Shown here one piece after another: positions 1 to 11,764 of a DNA stretch of 64,000 bases (positions within the stretch are counted from its first letter, which is position 1; each line of letters opens with the position of its first letter). The notes beneath the pieces were generated by a model. That model did not search any database. It saw nothing but the letters and a program-made list of their open reading frames with translations, and was not told the origin of the DNA. Source of the stretch: Enterobacteriaceae bacterium 89 (lineage in GTDB: Bacteria; Pseudomonadota; Gammaproteobacteria; Enterobacterales; Enterobacteriaceae); assembly GCA_014156375.1 (NCBI GenBank), contig RQJH01000003.1, positions 1,907,799-1,971,798 on the forward strand. The letters are read 5' to 3'. The position numbers and the translations under genes were made by a program.

Positions 1-694
1 ATAAATTACGTTCGGTTGCCAGCAGCACGAACGAACCATCATTCTGCTGCACCATCGCCAGCGCGAAACGCCCCATATGTTCACGCGCTTCCGGCACCTC
101 TTCCGCCAGCATCAGGAACGGGCTGTTCTGCGCCAGCTCGGTTTCCGTTACCCGACGCGCCAGATACTGATTACCGCGCAGCCCATCCGGCAAAGGAAGC
201 CAGCGGCTGCTGATCGAACCGGCCTCTTCATTGAGCTGCTGACGCACGTCCGGACGCAGGCAGGAAATATGGATATGGAAATGGTTTTGCGTGCGCCCCG
301 TGCGGGAGTTGATGGTCAGCGAAACGGCTGAATCCGGCACGGCGGAACCGCGGCGTTCACTCATCACCTGACGATTCTGCCAGGCCTGCCAGAAAAAGTT
401 TGGCGTCTGGCTTTTCAGCAGCAGCGGGCTTTCCGTGCCGTTGATGCGGTAAGTCGGCATCAGCAGATACTGAAGCGGGCCGTTGCGGTCTTTAAACAGC
501 ACATAGCCGCCCTTCAGATTGACTGACGCACAGGGCGCTGGCGACTGGTGCTGCTGCTGATTTGGCACACACTGGTCGATCACAAAATGGCGCAGCGCGT
601 CCGGATTGCCGGAAAAAAACAGCTTCCAGACGGCAACGCCCGCCAGCAGCAATACAATAATTAGCGCCAGAACAACTCGGCTTGCCCGTTTCAT
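1..694 (-). CDS. cdh: CDP-diacylglycerol pyrophosphatase, 3' end cut by window
   Basis: Inner-membrane hydrolase that splits CDP-diacylglycerol into phosphatidate and CMP. The frame opens at ATG 692-694 and runs 231 codons with no stop before the window edge; the E. coli protein is about 251 residues, so roughly 20 C-terminal residues are missing. An N-terminal hydrophobic anchor (residues about 5-23) is followed by the HIT-family histidine cluster HFHIH at residues 138-142, preceded by GRTQN, which is the expected catalytic site. The conserved stretches [16 protein letters not shown] and [12 protein letters not shown] match Cdh as I recall it. It is followed leftward by whatever lies outside the window (tpiA in E. 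coli). On its 5' side lies an unrelated transporter instead of sbp directly. Confidence 0.95.
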   Translation of the reverse strand, partial: MKRASRVVLALIIVLLLAGVAVWKLFFSGNPDALRHFVIDQCVPNQQQHQSPAPCASVNLKGGYVLFKDRNGPLQYLLMPTYRINGTESPLLLKSQTPNFFWQAWQNRQVMSERRGSAVPDSAVSLTINSRTGRTQNHFHIHISCLRPDVRQQLNEEAGSISSRWLPLPDGLRGNQYLARRVTETELAQNSPFLMLAEEVPEAREHMGRFALAMVQQNDGSFVLLATERNL

Positions 695-752
695 ACCTCA
701 TCCTTAACAAAGACGAAAACGGTCACTATAGCGTAACTTTATGAATTATTTA

Positions 753-2225
753 TCACCAGTAACCCAGCCAGTGCCACCACAGGGATCCGGTGATCCCCCA
801 GATAAGCAGGTTCACCACGCTCATCACCAGCCCGGTTCGCCACCATTCGGCAAGAGTCACATAGCCGGAGCCAAAGATAATCGGCGCGGTGCCTGTTCCG
901 TAGTGGGTCAGCGACATCATCAGCGACGAAGAAAAGGCAAGCATCAGGCCTAACAGCGCAGGCGGTGCGCCTAATGCCAGACCCGCCGCAAAAAAGGCGG
1001 CAAACATGGCGGTGATGTGCGCCGTGGTGCTGGCAAAGAAGTAATGCGAATAGACGTAAAGCAGAACCAGCAATAGCGTAGCCACGCTCCAGTGCAGGCC
1101 AAGATGATCGATAGTATTGCCGATGCTGGTCGCCAGCCAGCCCACCAGGCCCAGCTTGCTGAGAAATTCTGCCATCATCACCAGCGCCGCAAACCAGACG
1201 ATGGTATCCCACGCGCCGCGGCATTTAAGGATATCGTCCCAGTGCAGTACGCCGGTCAGCAGAAGAACCGAAAGCCCAATCAGCGCCGCGCTGGTCGGGT
1301 TCACCGCCCAGCCTTTGCCCATAATGAGCTCCGGGACACCGGCCCACAGGCACAGCAGCAGCACAAACACGCCGATGGTGATTTTCTCCGCCAGCAGCAG
1401 CGGCCCCAGTTCGTTAAGCTTCGCCCTGGCGAATTTCGGTGCGTCTGGCGTCTTCGTGACCGCCGGCGGATAGAGCCAGAGGATCACCATCGGCATCAGC
1501 ACCAGCGACACCACCGCAGGCAGCAGAGCGGCAATCGCCCACATTCCCCACGTCATCTCCAGTACGCCGTCAGTCCCTTTTAATAAAAAGCTGACAATCA
1601 GCGGGTTTGGCGCAGTGGCGGTAATAAACATCGCGGAGGTTATCGGGTTGATGTTGTAGTTCACCAGCGCCAGGTAACGCCCGGTGGAGCCATTTTCAGG
1701 ATTGCCCGGTTCGGAGCCTAAACTGTCCGCAATCGCGCGCATCACCGGGTGGATAATTCCGCCGCCGCGTGCGGTATTGCTTGGCGTGACGGGCGCAATC
1801 AGCGTTTCCGCCATCGTCAGCGCCCAGGCAATGCCCAGCGTCTTCTTGCCAAACAGGGCAATAAATCCATAGCCAATTCGCGAACCAAGCCCGGTTTTCA
1901 GCAGGCTTTGCGACAGCATGATCGACAAACCAATCAGCCAGATGAGCGAATTCGAAAATCCACTCAGCGCGTCATTCAGCGCCGCAGCGGGCTTGCCGGG
2001 ATTGGTCACGCCGGTCATCGCCACCAGCATGATGGCCACCACCGCAATGGCGCCAATCGGCATCGCTTTGCCGATAATCGCCGCGATGGTGCCGATAAAC
2101 AGCGCCAGCAAATGCCAGGCTTCAGGGGTGACGCCAGAGGGGACGGGAAGGATAAACCAGATGACGAGGGTGATGGCCGCTGCAAGGGTCGCAGGCCAGA
2201 GACGAACCGGAGTTAATCTGTCCAT
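753..2225 (-). CDS. DASS/SLC13 (CitT-like) anion symporter
   Basis: Polytopic inner-membrane transporter of the divalent anion:sodium symporter family, 490 residues, the usual size for CitT, TtdT and YbhI relatives. About 12 hydrophobic segments are visible. The family hairpin motif appears as TPSNTARGGG near residue 150, and the second repeat carries ASTTAHITAMF in the C-terminal half. These SNT/STT motifs form the carboxylate and cation site in characterised members. The start ATG at 2225 has AAGGAATG just upstream. Substrate is probably a di- or tricarboxylate (succinate, citrate, tartrate or malate), but nothing adjacent tells which. It stands between cdh and sbp, which are neighbours in E. 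coli, so it is an insertion relative to that order. Confidence 0.85.
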   Translation of the reverse strand: MDRLTPVRLWPATLAAAITLVIWFILPVPSGVTPEAWHLLALFIGTIAAIIGKAMPIGAIAVVAIMLVAMTGVTNPGKPAAALNDALSGFSNSLIWLIGLSIMLSQSLLKTGLGSRIGYGFIALFGKKTLGIAWALTMAETLIAPVTPSNTARGGGIIHPVMRAIADSLGSEPGNPENGSTGRYLALVNYNINPITSAMFITATAPNPLIVSFLLKGTDGVLEMTWGMWAIAALLPAVVSLVLMPMVILWLYPPAVTKTPDAPKFARAKLNELGPLLLAEKITIGVFVLLLCLWAGVPELIMGKGWAVNPTSAALIGLSVLLLTGVLHWDDILKCRGAWDTIVWFAALVMMAEFLSKLGLVGWLATSIGNTIDHLGLHWSVATLLLVLLYVYSHYFFASTTAHITAMFAAFFAAGLALGAPPALLGLMLAFSSSLMMSLTHYGTGTAPIIFGSGYVTLAEWWRTGLVMSVVNLLIWGITGSLWWHWLGYW

Positions 2226-2333
2226 GTTTCATTCCTTGAAGTTCCGTAATGAAGCGATGCATACGTATTAACCGTAATTTACGATTAATAAACAATCACT
2301 CATCGCCTAAAACATGACAAACTTCATGGGAAT

Positions 2334-2371
2334 AAAAAACGCCCGCGGTTTTCACTCCACGGGCGTTTTAA
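2334..2371 (-). terminator. Rho-independent terminator after sbp
   Basis: The inverted repeat AACGCCCG...CGGGCGTT is flanked by A-rich and T-rich runs on both sides, so it could stop transcription in either direction. It sits 12 bp beyond the sbp stop codon and upstream of the transporter gene. Confidence 0.85.
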
Positions 2372-2382
2372 ACAGACTATGG

Positions 2383-3372
2383 TTAACGCTGGCTGATCTG
2401 ATCGAAGGTGCCGCCGTTAGAGAAATGCTCTTTCTGCGCTTTCGTCCAGCCGCCAAACTCCTGGTCGATGGTGAACAGCTTCAGTTTCGGGAAGGTGTTC
2501 TCATATTTCTTCGCCACTTCGGCATCGCGAGGACGATAGTAGTTTTTCGCTACAATATCCTGGCCTTCCGGCGAGTACAGGTACTTCAGATAGGCTTCGG
2601 CAACGTCGCGAGTGCCTTTCTTATCCACCACTTTATCGACAACGGAAACCGTTGGCTCCGCCAGAATTGACTCGCTTGGGGTGACGATTTCAAACTTGTC
2701 TTTCCCCAGTTCGTTGGTGGCCAGCAGCGCTTCGTTTTCCCACGCGATCAGCACATCGCCAATCCCGCGCTCCACGAAGGTGTTGGTTGAACCGCGAGCG
2801 CCGGAATCCAGCACTTCCACGTTTTTATACAGCGCCTTCACGAACTCCTGAGCTTTCGCCGGATCGTTGTTGTTGTGATGCAGAGCGTAACCCCAGGCTG
2901 CCAGGTAGTTCCAGCGCGCGCCGCCGGAGCTTTTCGGGTTCGGGGTGATCACCGACACGCCAGGTTTAATCAAATCATTCCAGTCATGGATTTGTTTCGG
3001 ATTGCCTTTGCGCACCAGGAAGACGATGGTCGAAGTATAAGGCGCAGAGTTGTCCGGCAGGCGCTTAATCCAGTTTTTGTCGATGCGCCCACGCTCGGCA
3101 ATCGCATCTACGTCATACGCCAGCGCCAGCGTCACAACGTCAGCTTCGATACCGTTGATCACCGAGGTCGCCTGTTTGCCAGAGCCGCCGTGCGACTGGC
3201 GAATCACCACTTTATCGCCGGTTTTCTGCTGCCAGTAGGCGCTGAAGGCTTTGTTGTAGTTGTCGTACAGTTCACGCGTCGGATCGTACGACACGTTCAG
3301 CAGTTGAATATCCTTTGCCAGAACGCCGGCGGAAGCCAGCAGCAGCGTAAACCCCAGAGCCAGTTTGTTCAT
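2383..3372 (-). CDS. sbp: Periplasmic sulfate-binding protein
   Basis: Binds sulfate in the periplasm and delivers it to the CysUWA ABC importer. It is 329 residues, the same as E. coli Sbp. A signal peptide covers residues 1-19 and ends ASAGVLA before [17 protein letters not shown], the mature N-terminus typical of sulfate/thiosulfate binding proteins. The segments [13 protein letters not shown] and [15 protein letters not shown] are the characteristic ligand-loop and helix motifs. In E. coli it lies between pfkA and cdh; here its upstream neighbour is zapB, which marks a synteny break. Control by CysB is expected from the family, but I did not recognise a site. Confidence 0.95.
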   Translation of the reverse strand: MNKLALGFTLLLASAGVLAKDIQLLNVSYDPTRELYDNYNKAFSAYWQQKTGDKVVIRQSHGGSGKQATSVINGIEADVVTLALAYDVDAIAERGRIDKNWIKRLPDNSAPYTSTIVFLVRKGNPKQIHDWNDLIKPGVSVITPNPKSSGGARWNYLAAWGYALHHNNNDPAKAQEFVKALYKNVEVLDSGARGSTNTFVERGIGDVLIAWENEALLATNELGKDKFEIVTPSESILAEPTVSVVDKVVDKKGTRDVAEAYLKYLYSPEGQDIVAKNYYRPRDAEVAKKYENTFPKLKLFTIDQEFGGWTKAQKEHFSNGGTFDQISQR

Positions 3373-3485
3373 CGCCCACTCTCAATTGTTGTGTTGTAGA
3401 GGGCCAGCGTGCCAGAAACGGAACTGATGATTAAAGAATAAAAAAAGATTGGCTATAACGTGCGGATATAAAGACGGGGAAAACT

Positions 3486-3509
3486 ATCACCCCTCAGAAG
3501 AGGGGTGAT
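3486..3509 (-). terminator. Hairpin terminator after zapB
   Basis: A perfect 10-bp inverted repeat ATCACCCCTC / GAGGGGTGAT with a 4-nt loop lies 9 bp past the zapB stop. On the minus strand it is followed by AGTTTTCC, a weak T tract. Confidence 0.7.
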
Positions 3510-3517
3510 GTAGGAAT

Positions 3518-3763
3518 TCAGACTTCTTCCATGCGGCCCAGCAGCGCATGCAGACGATCCTGCCAACCTTGCTGCTGTTCTTTCAGCTGGTTGTTTTCGC
3601 GCTCCAGATCTTCACGGCTGTGCGCGGCATTCTGCACTTCCTGCGCCAGAGAGTTGTTTTTCTCTTTCAGCTCTTCAATTTCCATCTGCAGCAGGGTGAT
3701 AGTATCAATGGCCTGCTGTACTTTAGATTCGAGTTTCTCAAACACTTCTAATGACATCGTCAT
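3518..3763 (-). CDS. zapB: Cell division protein ZapB
   Basis: Small cytoplasmic coiled-coil protein that joins the Z-ring through ZapA and stimulates its assembly. The 81 residues are heptad-rich throughout: [15 protein letters not shown], then [13 protein letters not shown], and a C-terminal [11 protein letters not shown], essentially the E. coli sequence. Two in-frame ATGs lie two codons apart (MTMS). The Shine-Dalgarno AGAGGT is only 2 nt from the first but 8 nt from the second (3757), so translation probably begins at MSLEV. It is divergent from glpF, as in E. coli, but rraA is not next to it; its 3' side faces sbp. Confidence 0.95.
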   Translation of the reverse strand: MTMSLEVFEKLESKVQQAIDTITLLQMEIEELKEKNNSLAQEVQNAAHSREDLERENNQLKEQQQGWQDRLHALLGRMEEV

Positions 3764-4185
3764 ACCTCTTCTGAAATTTGCAAGGCGTTGGACCCATCCC
3801 GGAACCCCGGCGACGCCTTAACGAAAATAAGCGCACTACTCTGCTTTCGATTGTATGGAGCCGCGCTCGCCCTGTCCAGCGCCAGGGCGCGCAGATTGCG
3901 GTTTGCAACACTTTTCAGCCTATGCCTAAAGCGATCGCTGCCGTTTCCTGCCAGTTGTTAACTCATCGGTTAAAAAAATGAATCTTGTGTCTGGTTGACA
4001 AGGGGCAAAATGCGCACTTCATCGCGCGAAAACGCTCATTTTATTGACGCAGTACACAGATTTAAAGTTCGATATTTCTCGTTTTTGTTCGTTAACGATA
4101 AATTAACACTATGCCTACATGGCAGCATGGTTGTCTTCGACCGCCGTGTTCACAATAATCATCAATTAGTCTTCAGGATCCGATC
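3764..4185. promoter_or_regulatory. Divergent zapB/glpF intergenic region
   Basis: A 422-bp gap. The zapB side holds GGCGTTGGACC...GGCGACGCC, a weak inverted repeat near 3783-3818. The centre has no convincing ORF. The glpF side is AT-rich with GlpR-type operators (listed separately). TTGACA-like and TATGCC-like hexamers occur in the last 100 bp but I cannot fix a single promoter. Confidence 0.5.
4065..4104 (+). promoter_or_regulatory. Putative GlpR operators upstream of glpF
   Basis: Two tandem near-palindromes built on TTCG: AAAGTTCGATATTTCTCG, then TTTGTTCGTTAACGATAAA, the second containing the perfect core TTCGTTAACGA(A-like). GlpR of E. coli binds degenerate 20-bp palindromes with TTCG half sites ahead of glpFK, so glycerol 3-phosphate induction is the likely control. 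This is inferred from motif and location only. Confidence 0.6.
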
Positions 4186-6565
<2,380 letters not shown>

Positions 6566-6577
6566 GTGACTGAAATT

Positions 6578-6657
6578 GCCCGGTGGCACTGCGTTTACCG
6601 GACCTACAAGTGAGAACCCGTAGGTCCGTGCAAGCGCTAGCGCCGCCGGGCATTTTT
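6578..6657. repeat. REP-like palindromic element (type B) between glpK and gltS
   Basis: Starts GCCCGGTGGC and ends GCCGCCGGGC, with internal arms ACCGGACCTAC and GTAGGTCCG, so the whole element folds into a long imperfect hairpin. Four similar elements occur in this window. Lying between two converging genes, it may serve as a bidirectional terminator (T run at 6652-6656). It also lies exactly at a break in E. coli-type gene order. Confidence 0.75.
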
Positions 6658-6662
6658 ATTGC

Positions 6663-7865
6663 TTAGCCGAACATCGGCAGCATCAGATACAGCTTAATCA
6701 CCAGCGCATTCACGATATCGATGAAGAACGCACCGACCATCGGCACCACCAGGAATGCCATGTGCGATGGACCAAAACGCTCAGTGATCGCCTGCATATT
6801 GGCAATCGCCGTTGGCGTGGCACCCAGGCCAAATCCGCAGTGACCCGCCGCCAGCACCGCCGCGTCGTAGTTTTTACCCATCATCCGGTAGGTGACGAAA
6901 ATAGCATACAGACCCATCGCCACCGTTTGCACCGCCAGAATCGCAATCATCGGTAGCGCCAGCGACGCCAGCTCCCACAACTTCAGACTCATCAGCGCCA
7001 TGGCCAGGAACAGCGACAGCGACACGTTGCCGAGAATGGACACCGCGCGCTCGAAGACACGATAGAAGCCAATCAGCGCCAGGCCGTTACTCAGGATCAC
7101 GCCGATAAACAGTACGCAGACGAACGTTGGCAGCTCCAGCGCACTGCCCACCAGCAGTTGCCCAACGATTTTGCCCAGCGTGATACAAATGGCTATCAGC
7201 GCGATGGTTTCAATCAGCACCAGCGAAGTGATCATGCGGCCCACGTCCGGCTTTTCGAAAGCGGTCGGCACTTCCTGATCGTCCGGCGTACCTTCTGGCG
7301 TGGAGGAGTGTTTCACCAGATAGCGCGCAACTGGCCCACCAATCAGGCCGCCCAGTACCAGACCAAAGGTCGCACAGGCCATCGCCACTTCTGTCGCATT
7401 CTGGAAACCATAGCGTTCAACGAACAGTTTGCTCCACGCCGCTCCGGTTCCGTGACCGCCGGACAGAGTGATTGAGCCCGCGAGCAGACCCATCAGCGGA
7501 TCGAGGCCGAGCATTTTCGCCATTCCGATGCCGATAGCGTTCTGCATCATCAGCAGACCTACCACCACAATCAGGAAAGTGCCCAGCACTTTACCGCCAG
7601 AGCGCAGGCTGGCGAGATTGGCGTTCAGGCCAATGGTCGCAAAGAAGGCCAGCATCAGCGGATCTTTGAGGCTCATATCAAAGTCGATTTCCCAGCCGAG
7701 GCTTTTTTTCAGCACCAGCAGCGCCAGCGCTACCAGCAGACCGCCCGCGACGGGTTCGGGAATGGTGTATTTCTTAAAGAGGGGGACGGTGTGGACCAGT
7801 TTGCGTCCTAACAGCAACACCAGCGTTGCCGCAACAAGCGTCGATAGGGTATCGAGATGAAACAT
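6663..7865 (-). CDS. gltS: Sodium/glutamate symporter
   Basis: Inner-membrane Na+-dependent glutamate carrier of the ESS family, 400 residues against 401 in E. coli. The two inverted repeats each carry a glycine-rich reentrant loop: GSITLSGGHGTGAAW in the first half and AAGHCGFGLGATPTAIANM in the second, the family's ion and substrate loops. GGAG lies ahead of ATG 7865. It is divergent from xanP, as in E. coli. Its 3' end faces glpK; the E. coli neighbour on that side is recG/trmH, so this is the point where the conserved 82-minute block begins. Confidence 0.96.
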   Translation of the reverse strand: MFHLDTLSTLVAATLVLLLGRKLVHTVPLFKKYTIPEPVAGGLLVALALLVLKKSLGWEIDFDMSLKDPLMLAFFATIGLNANLASLRSGGKVLGTFLIVVVGLLMMQNAIGIGMAKMLGLDPLMGLLAGSITLSGGHGTGAAWSKLFVERYGFQNATEVAMACATFGLVLGGLIGGPVARYLVKHSSTPEGTPDDQEVPTAFEKPDVGRMITSLVLIETIALIAICITLGKIVGQLLVGSALELPTFVCVLFIGVILSNGLALIGFYRVFERAVSILGNVSLSLFLAMALMSLKLWELASLALPMIAILAVQTVAMGLYAIFVTYRMMGKNYDAAVLAAGHCGFGLGATPTAIANMQAITERFGPSHMAFLVVPMVGAFFIDIVNALVIKLYLMLPMFG

Positions 7866-8080
7866 GAAGGCTCCTTGTTAGCGCATGATCCAATGACGTT
7901 CAGCGTCTGTTTCGTAATAGGAAATTCTCATTGTTAAACGTGAGGAGTCGAATTTTACGTAAAAGACAGGGCTTATTGATAGGAAAAATTCACTTTTCTG
8001 GACGATTTTGCGACAAAACAAGCATAAACAGCATAAAAAACTGCTCGCTTATTCATCCTTAATATATTGCCCGCAACCGT

Positions 8081-8108
8081 TTGCTTTTCTCTGACCGTCC
8101 GCTAAAAT
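8081..8108 (+). promoter_or_regulatory. Candidate sigma-70 promoter of xanP
   Basis: TTGCTT (8081-8086) and TAAAAT (8103-8108) are separated by 16 bp and end 32 bp ahead of the xanP start. Both hexamers are close to consensus. No other signal was recognised in the 275-bp gltS-xanP gap. Confidence 0.45.
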
Positions 8109-8140
8109 GCGCCCTTTCCCATCACGAGATTGCTCTGAAT

Positions 8141-9532
8141 ATGTCAGTGAATACCCTCGATGCTGAAAATGCGCAACCGATTGCGCAGACAGCTAACAGC
8201 GAACTCATCTACCGCCTCGAAGACCGCCCACCGCTGCCGCAAACCCTGTTTGCCGCTTTCCAGCATCTGCTGGCGATGTTTGTTGCGGTGATCACCCCGG
8301 CGCTGCTGATTTGTCAGGCGCTCGGCTTACCGGCGCAGGACACCCAGCACATCATCAGCATGTCGCTGTTCGCTTCGGGCGTGGCCTCTATTATTCAGAT
8401 CAAGGCGTGGGGCCCGGTGGGCTCTGGTCTGCTGTCGATTCAGGGCACCAGCTTTAACTTTGTTGCGCCGCTGATTATGGGCGGTACGGCGCTGAAAACC
8501 GGCGGTGCAGATGTGCCAACGATGATGGCGGCACTTTTCGGCACGCTGATGCTGGCAAGCTTTACCGAGATGGCGCTCTCTCGCGTGCTGCATCTGGCGC
8601 GTCGTATCATTACTCCGCTGGTCTCCGGCGTGGTGGTAATGATTATCGGCCTGTCGCTGATTCAGGTTGGCCTGACGTCCATCGGCGGTGGCTATGCCGC
8701 GATGGCAGACCACACCTTCGGCGCACCGAAAAATCTGCTGCTCGCTGGCGTGGTGCTGGCGCTGATTATCCTGTTGAACCGCCAGCGTAATCCTTACCTG
8801 CGCATTGCTTCGCTGGTGATTGCGATGGCGGCGGGCTACCTGCTGGCCTGGGCGCTGGACATGCTGCCTGCCAGCACTGAGCCGATGAATCAGGCGATTA
8901 TCACCGTGCCAACTCCGCTCTATTACGGCCTCGGCATCGACTGGAACCTGCTGCTGCCGCTGATGCTGGTCTTCATGATCACCTCGCTGGAAACTATCGG
9001 CGATATCACCGCGACTTCTGACGTTTCCGAGCAGCCCGTTTCCGGCCCGCTGTATATGAAGCGCCTGAAGGGTGGCGTGCTGGCAAACGGTCTGAACTCC
9101 TGCGTGTCGGCCATCTTCAACACCTTCCCAAACTCCTGTTTCGGACAAAACAACGGCGTGATCCAGCTGACTGGTGTCGCCAGCCGCTACGTGGGTTTTG
9201 TGGTGGCGCTGATGCTAATCGTGCTCGGCCTGTTCCCGGCGGTGAGTGGTTTTGTCCAGCACATTCCTGAGCCGGTACTTGGCGGCGCAACGCTGGTGAT
9301 GTTCGGCACTATCGCTGCTTCCGGCGTGCGTATCGTATCCCGCGAGCCGCTAAACCGCCGCGCCATCATGATCATCGCCCTGTCGCTGGCGGTCGGTATG
9401 GGCGTCTCCCAGCAGCCGCTGATCCTGCAATTCGCTCCGGACTGGCTGAAAAACCTGCTCTCCTCCGGTATCGCCGCTGGCGGTATCACCGCTATCGTTC
9501 TGAACCTGGTGTTCCCACCGGAAAAGAACTGA
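8141..9532 (+). CDS. xanP: Xanthine permease
   Basis: Proton-driven xanthine importer of the NCS2/NAT family, inner membrane, 463 residues as in E. coli XanP (YicE). The start at 8141 gives [13 protein letters not shown], the known N-terminus. The NAT signature is visible as [17 protein letters not shown] in the second half, where Q/N residues contact the purine ring, and [17 protein letters not shown] precedes it. The gene is monocistronic, with a hairpin just downstream. Confidence 0.96.
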   Translation: MSVNTLDAENAQPIAQTANSELIYRLEDRPPLPQTLFAAFQHLLAMFVAVITPALLICQALGLPAQDTQHIISMSLFASGVASIIQIKAWGPVGSGLLSIQGTSFNFVAPLIMGGTALKTGGADVPTMMAALFGTLMLASFTEMALSRVLHLARRIITPLVSGVVVMIIGLSLIQVGLTSIGGGYAAMADHTFGAPKNLLLAGVVLALIILLNRQRNPYLRIASLVIAMAAGYLLAWALDMLPASTEPMNQAIITVPTPLYYGLGIDWNLLLPLMLVFMITSLETIGDITATSDVSEQPVSGPLYMKRLKGGVLANGLNSCVSAIFNTFPNSCFGQNNGVIQLTGVASRYVGFVVALMLIVLGLFPAVSGFVQHIPEPVLGGATLVMFGTIAASGVRIVSREPLNRRAIMIIALSLAVGMGVSQQPLILQFAPDWLKNLLSSGIAAGGITAIVLNLVFPPEKN

Positions 9533-9542
9533 TCCCCCTCGC

Positions 9543-9564
9543 GGAGGCCAGCGCAATGGCCTCC
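9543..9564 (+). terminator. Terminator hairpin after xanP
   Basis: GGAGGCCA / TGGCCTCC, an 8-bp perfect stem with a 6-nt loop, begins 11 bp past the xanP stop. The following sequence GTGTAATCTTATT is only modestly T-rich. Confidence 0.65.
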
Positions 9565-9652
9565 GTGTAATCTTATTAAACGAATCCATCCTTGAGGATT
9601 GCGCACAAATCGTGCATAACTCCTTTATGTGCCCTTCACTGGATGGAAGACG

Positions 9653-11398
9653 ATGAAATTTATCGGGAAGCTGTTGGTCTGGCTGCTGATTGCCGCGCTG
9701 CTGGTTGCGCTGGCGTTCTACTTTTTGCTGCAAACCCGCTGGGGTGCGCGCCAGATAAGCAGTTGGATTTCGGCCAATACCGATTACCACATCGTCTTCG
9801 ACGCGATGGATCATCGCTTCTCCTCCCCCTCACACATCGTCCTGAGAAACGTCACCTTTGGCCGCGATGGCAAACCTGCCACTCTGGTGGCAAAAACGGT
9901 GGATATCGGCCTGAGCAGCCGCCAGCTGACTGACCCACTGCACGCAGACACCATCACGCTTCGTGACGGGACGCTAAATCTGATGCCGTCTGCCGCGCCA
10001 TTCCCGTTTGAGGCAGACACTCTGCAGCTCAGCAATATGGCGTTTAACAGCCCGGAAACCGGCTGGGATCTCAGCGCACAGCGCGTAACCGGCGGTGTGT
10101 CGCCGTGGCTTCCGCAGGCGGGCAATGTGCTGGGCAAACAAGCGCAAATCCAGATGAGCGCAGGCTCAATGACGCTGAACGGCATAGCAGCCAACAACGT
10201 GCTGATTCAGGGTGGTATTGATAACGGCGTCGTCACGCTGAGCACGATTGGGGCCGATATCGCCCGCGGCTCGCTGACCGGAAGCGCCAAACGCAGCGCC
10301 GACGGCAGCTGGCAAATCGACAGCCTGCGCCTGACGGATATTCGCTATCAGAGCGACAAATCACTCCACGATTTCTTTGTCCCGCTGACTACCGTACCTT
10401 CGCTGGCGATTGGCAGCCTTGAGGTGACCGACGCGCGCCTGCAGGGGCCGGATTGGGCCATTGCCGATCTCGATTTAAGCCTGCGAGACCTGACGCTCAG
10501 CAACGGCGACTGGGCCAGCGACGGCGGTCGTTTGTCGATGAACGCCGACGAGTTTATTTATGGCTCACTGCATCTGCTCGACCCTATCGTCAGCACTGAA
10601 TTTTCTCCACAGGGCATAGCGCTGCGCCAGTTTACTTCGCGCTGGGAGGGCGGCATGGTGCGCACTTCGGGCAACTGGTTACGCAACGGTAAAGCGCTGG
10701 TGCTGGATGACGCCGCTATCGCCGGGCTGGAATACACGCTGCCGCAAAACTGGAAACAGCTGTGGATGGATCCGCTGCCCGAATGGCTGCAAAGCGTCAC
10801 CCTCAGTAAATTCACCGCCAGCCGGAATCTGGTGATCGACATCGACCCGGATTTCCCGTGGCAGATAACCTCACTGGACGGCTACGGCGATAATCTGCAG
10901 CTGGCGAAGAACGGCATCTGGGGCGTATGGCGCGGTAATGCCGCGCTGAATGCAGCAGCGGCAACGTTCAATCGCGTGGACGTCCGCCGTCCTTCAATAA
11001 AACTGGCCGCCAATGATTCACAGGTGAATATCACCGAACTGAGCGCCTTTACCGAGAAAGGCATTCTGGAAGCCTCTGCGGGCGTGTCACAGCAGCCGCA
11101 AAGGCTGGCGGCCATCAGCCTGAACGGACGCGGCGTGCCGCTGAATATTCTGCAACAGTGGGGCTGGCCGGTGCTGCCCATTGACGGCGACGGCAATCTG
11201 CAGTTGAAAGCGAGCGGAAATATTCAGGCCAGCGCGCCGCTTAAGCCGACGGTTAACGGCCAGCTGCATGCGGTGAACATGAATAAGCAGGAAGTGACTC
11301 AGACGATGACAGCGGGAGAAGTCAGTACCGCGCAGCCTGTGGTTCCTGCACCAACGGAGGCTGTTCCGGCTCCTGCTCCGGTGCCACCAGTGCAGTAA
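9653..11398 (+). CDS. yicH: AsmA-family envelope protein YicH
   Basis: Large inner-membrane-anchored periplasmic protein of the AsmA group, whose members are thought to bridge the envelope and move phospholipid; the role of YicH itself is not settled. The ATG at 9653 begins MKFIGKLLVWLLIAALL, a single signal anchor, followed by beta-rich AsmA repeats. It has 581 residues against 569 in E. coli. The extra length is a Pro/Ala-rich C-terminus (VPAPTEAVPAPAPVPPVQ), which may vary between strains. Neighbours xanP upstream and a repeat block downstream suggest it is transcribed alone. Confidence 0.93.
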   Translation: MKFIGKLLVWLLIAALLVALAFYFLLQTRWGARQISSWISANTDYHIVFDAMDHRFSSPSHIVLRNVTFGRDGKPATLVAKTVDIGLSSRQLTDPLHADTITLRDGTLNLMPSAAPFPFEADTLQLSNMAFNSPETGWDLSAQRVTGGVSPWLPQAGNVLGKQAQIQMSAGSMTLNGIAANNVLIQGGIDNGVVTLSTIGADIARGSLTGSAKRSADGSWQIDSLRLTDIRYQSDKSLHDFFVPLTTVPSLAIGSLEVTDARLQGPDWAIADLDLSLRDLTLSNGDWASDGGRLSMNADEFIYGSLHLLDPIVSTEFSPQGIALRQFTSRWEGGMVRTSGNWLRNGKALVLDDAAIAGLEYTLPQNWKQLWMDPLPEWLQSVTLSKFTASRNLVIDIDPDFPWQITSLDGYGDNLQLAKNGIWGVWRGNAALNAAAATFNRVDVRRPSIKLAANDSQVNITELSAFTEKGILEASAGVSQQPQRLAAISLNGRGVPLNILQQWGWPVLPIDGDGNLQLKASGNIQASAPLKPTVNGQLHAVNMNKQEVTQTMTAGEVSTAQPVVPAPTEAVPAPAPVPPVQ

Positions 11399-11764
11399 GT
11401 CGGAAGCTTCTTCATTGCTATTCCCCCTCTCCCCGGCCCTCTCCCTCAAGGGAGAGGGAGAAAATCAAAACCCTCCACTTATTCAACACTAGCGCCGATC
11501 GGTCCCCTCGCCCCTCTGGGGAGAGGGTTAGGGTGAGGGGAAACCCACCGCACCAATCACAATTCCGGCACCGGGCAATTCCCTCTCCCTTGGGAGAGGG
11601 TCAGGGAGAGGGGCAACCCCAATCCCCGAAACCTGTTCTCATTTTGTGGCTGTTTGTACCTATTTCCCGCAACCTGTTCCGCTTTCTTCGCCAGCTTGTT
11701 ATAACTTTCGTACTGGAAGTGCAAACCAATAATTAAAACGCCCTACAAGAAAGGAACAGCCACT
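11399..11764. other. Intergenic region between yicH and PTS gene
   Basis: 366 bp. Positions 11423-11613 are composite palindromic repeats (listed separately). The remaining 150 bp ahead of the PTS gene presumably holds its promoter. I see AGGA 10 nt before ATG 11765 but no clear -35/-10 pair or operator. A 67-codon frame through the repeats is low-complexity and is not a gene. Confidence 0.5.
11423..11613. repeat. CCCTCTCCC palindromic repeat cluster (type A), copy 1
   Basis: Three consecutive inverted-repeat units built from CCCTCTCCC and GGGAGAGGG arms. The outer unit reads CCCCTCTCCCCGGCCCTCTCCC, and later units carry GGGAGAGGGTTAGGGTGAGGGG and GGGAGAGGGTCAGGGAGAGGGG. The centre holds GCGCCGATCGGT-type sequence, which also recurs in copy 2. 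Confidence 0.85.

Noticed and set aside
3777-3830. Riboswitch ahead of glpF
   Set aside because: Only a weak inverted repeat is present and it lies nearer zapB; GlpR-type operators explain glpF control better.
8327-9148. A 273-codon frame antisense to xanP and similar long shadows (9811-10197, 45037-45876, 53203-53964)
   Set aside because: Translations are rich in Gln/Arg/His and match nothing; they mirror strongly conserved genes.
11423-11613. CRISPR-like repeats at the CCCTCTCCC clusters
   Set aside because: The units are palindromic, unequal in spacing and lack unique spacers of constant length; no cas gene is near.
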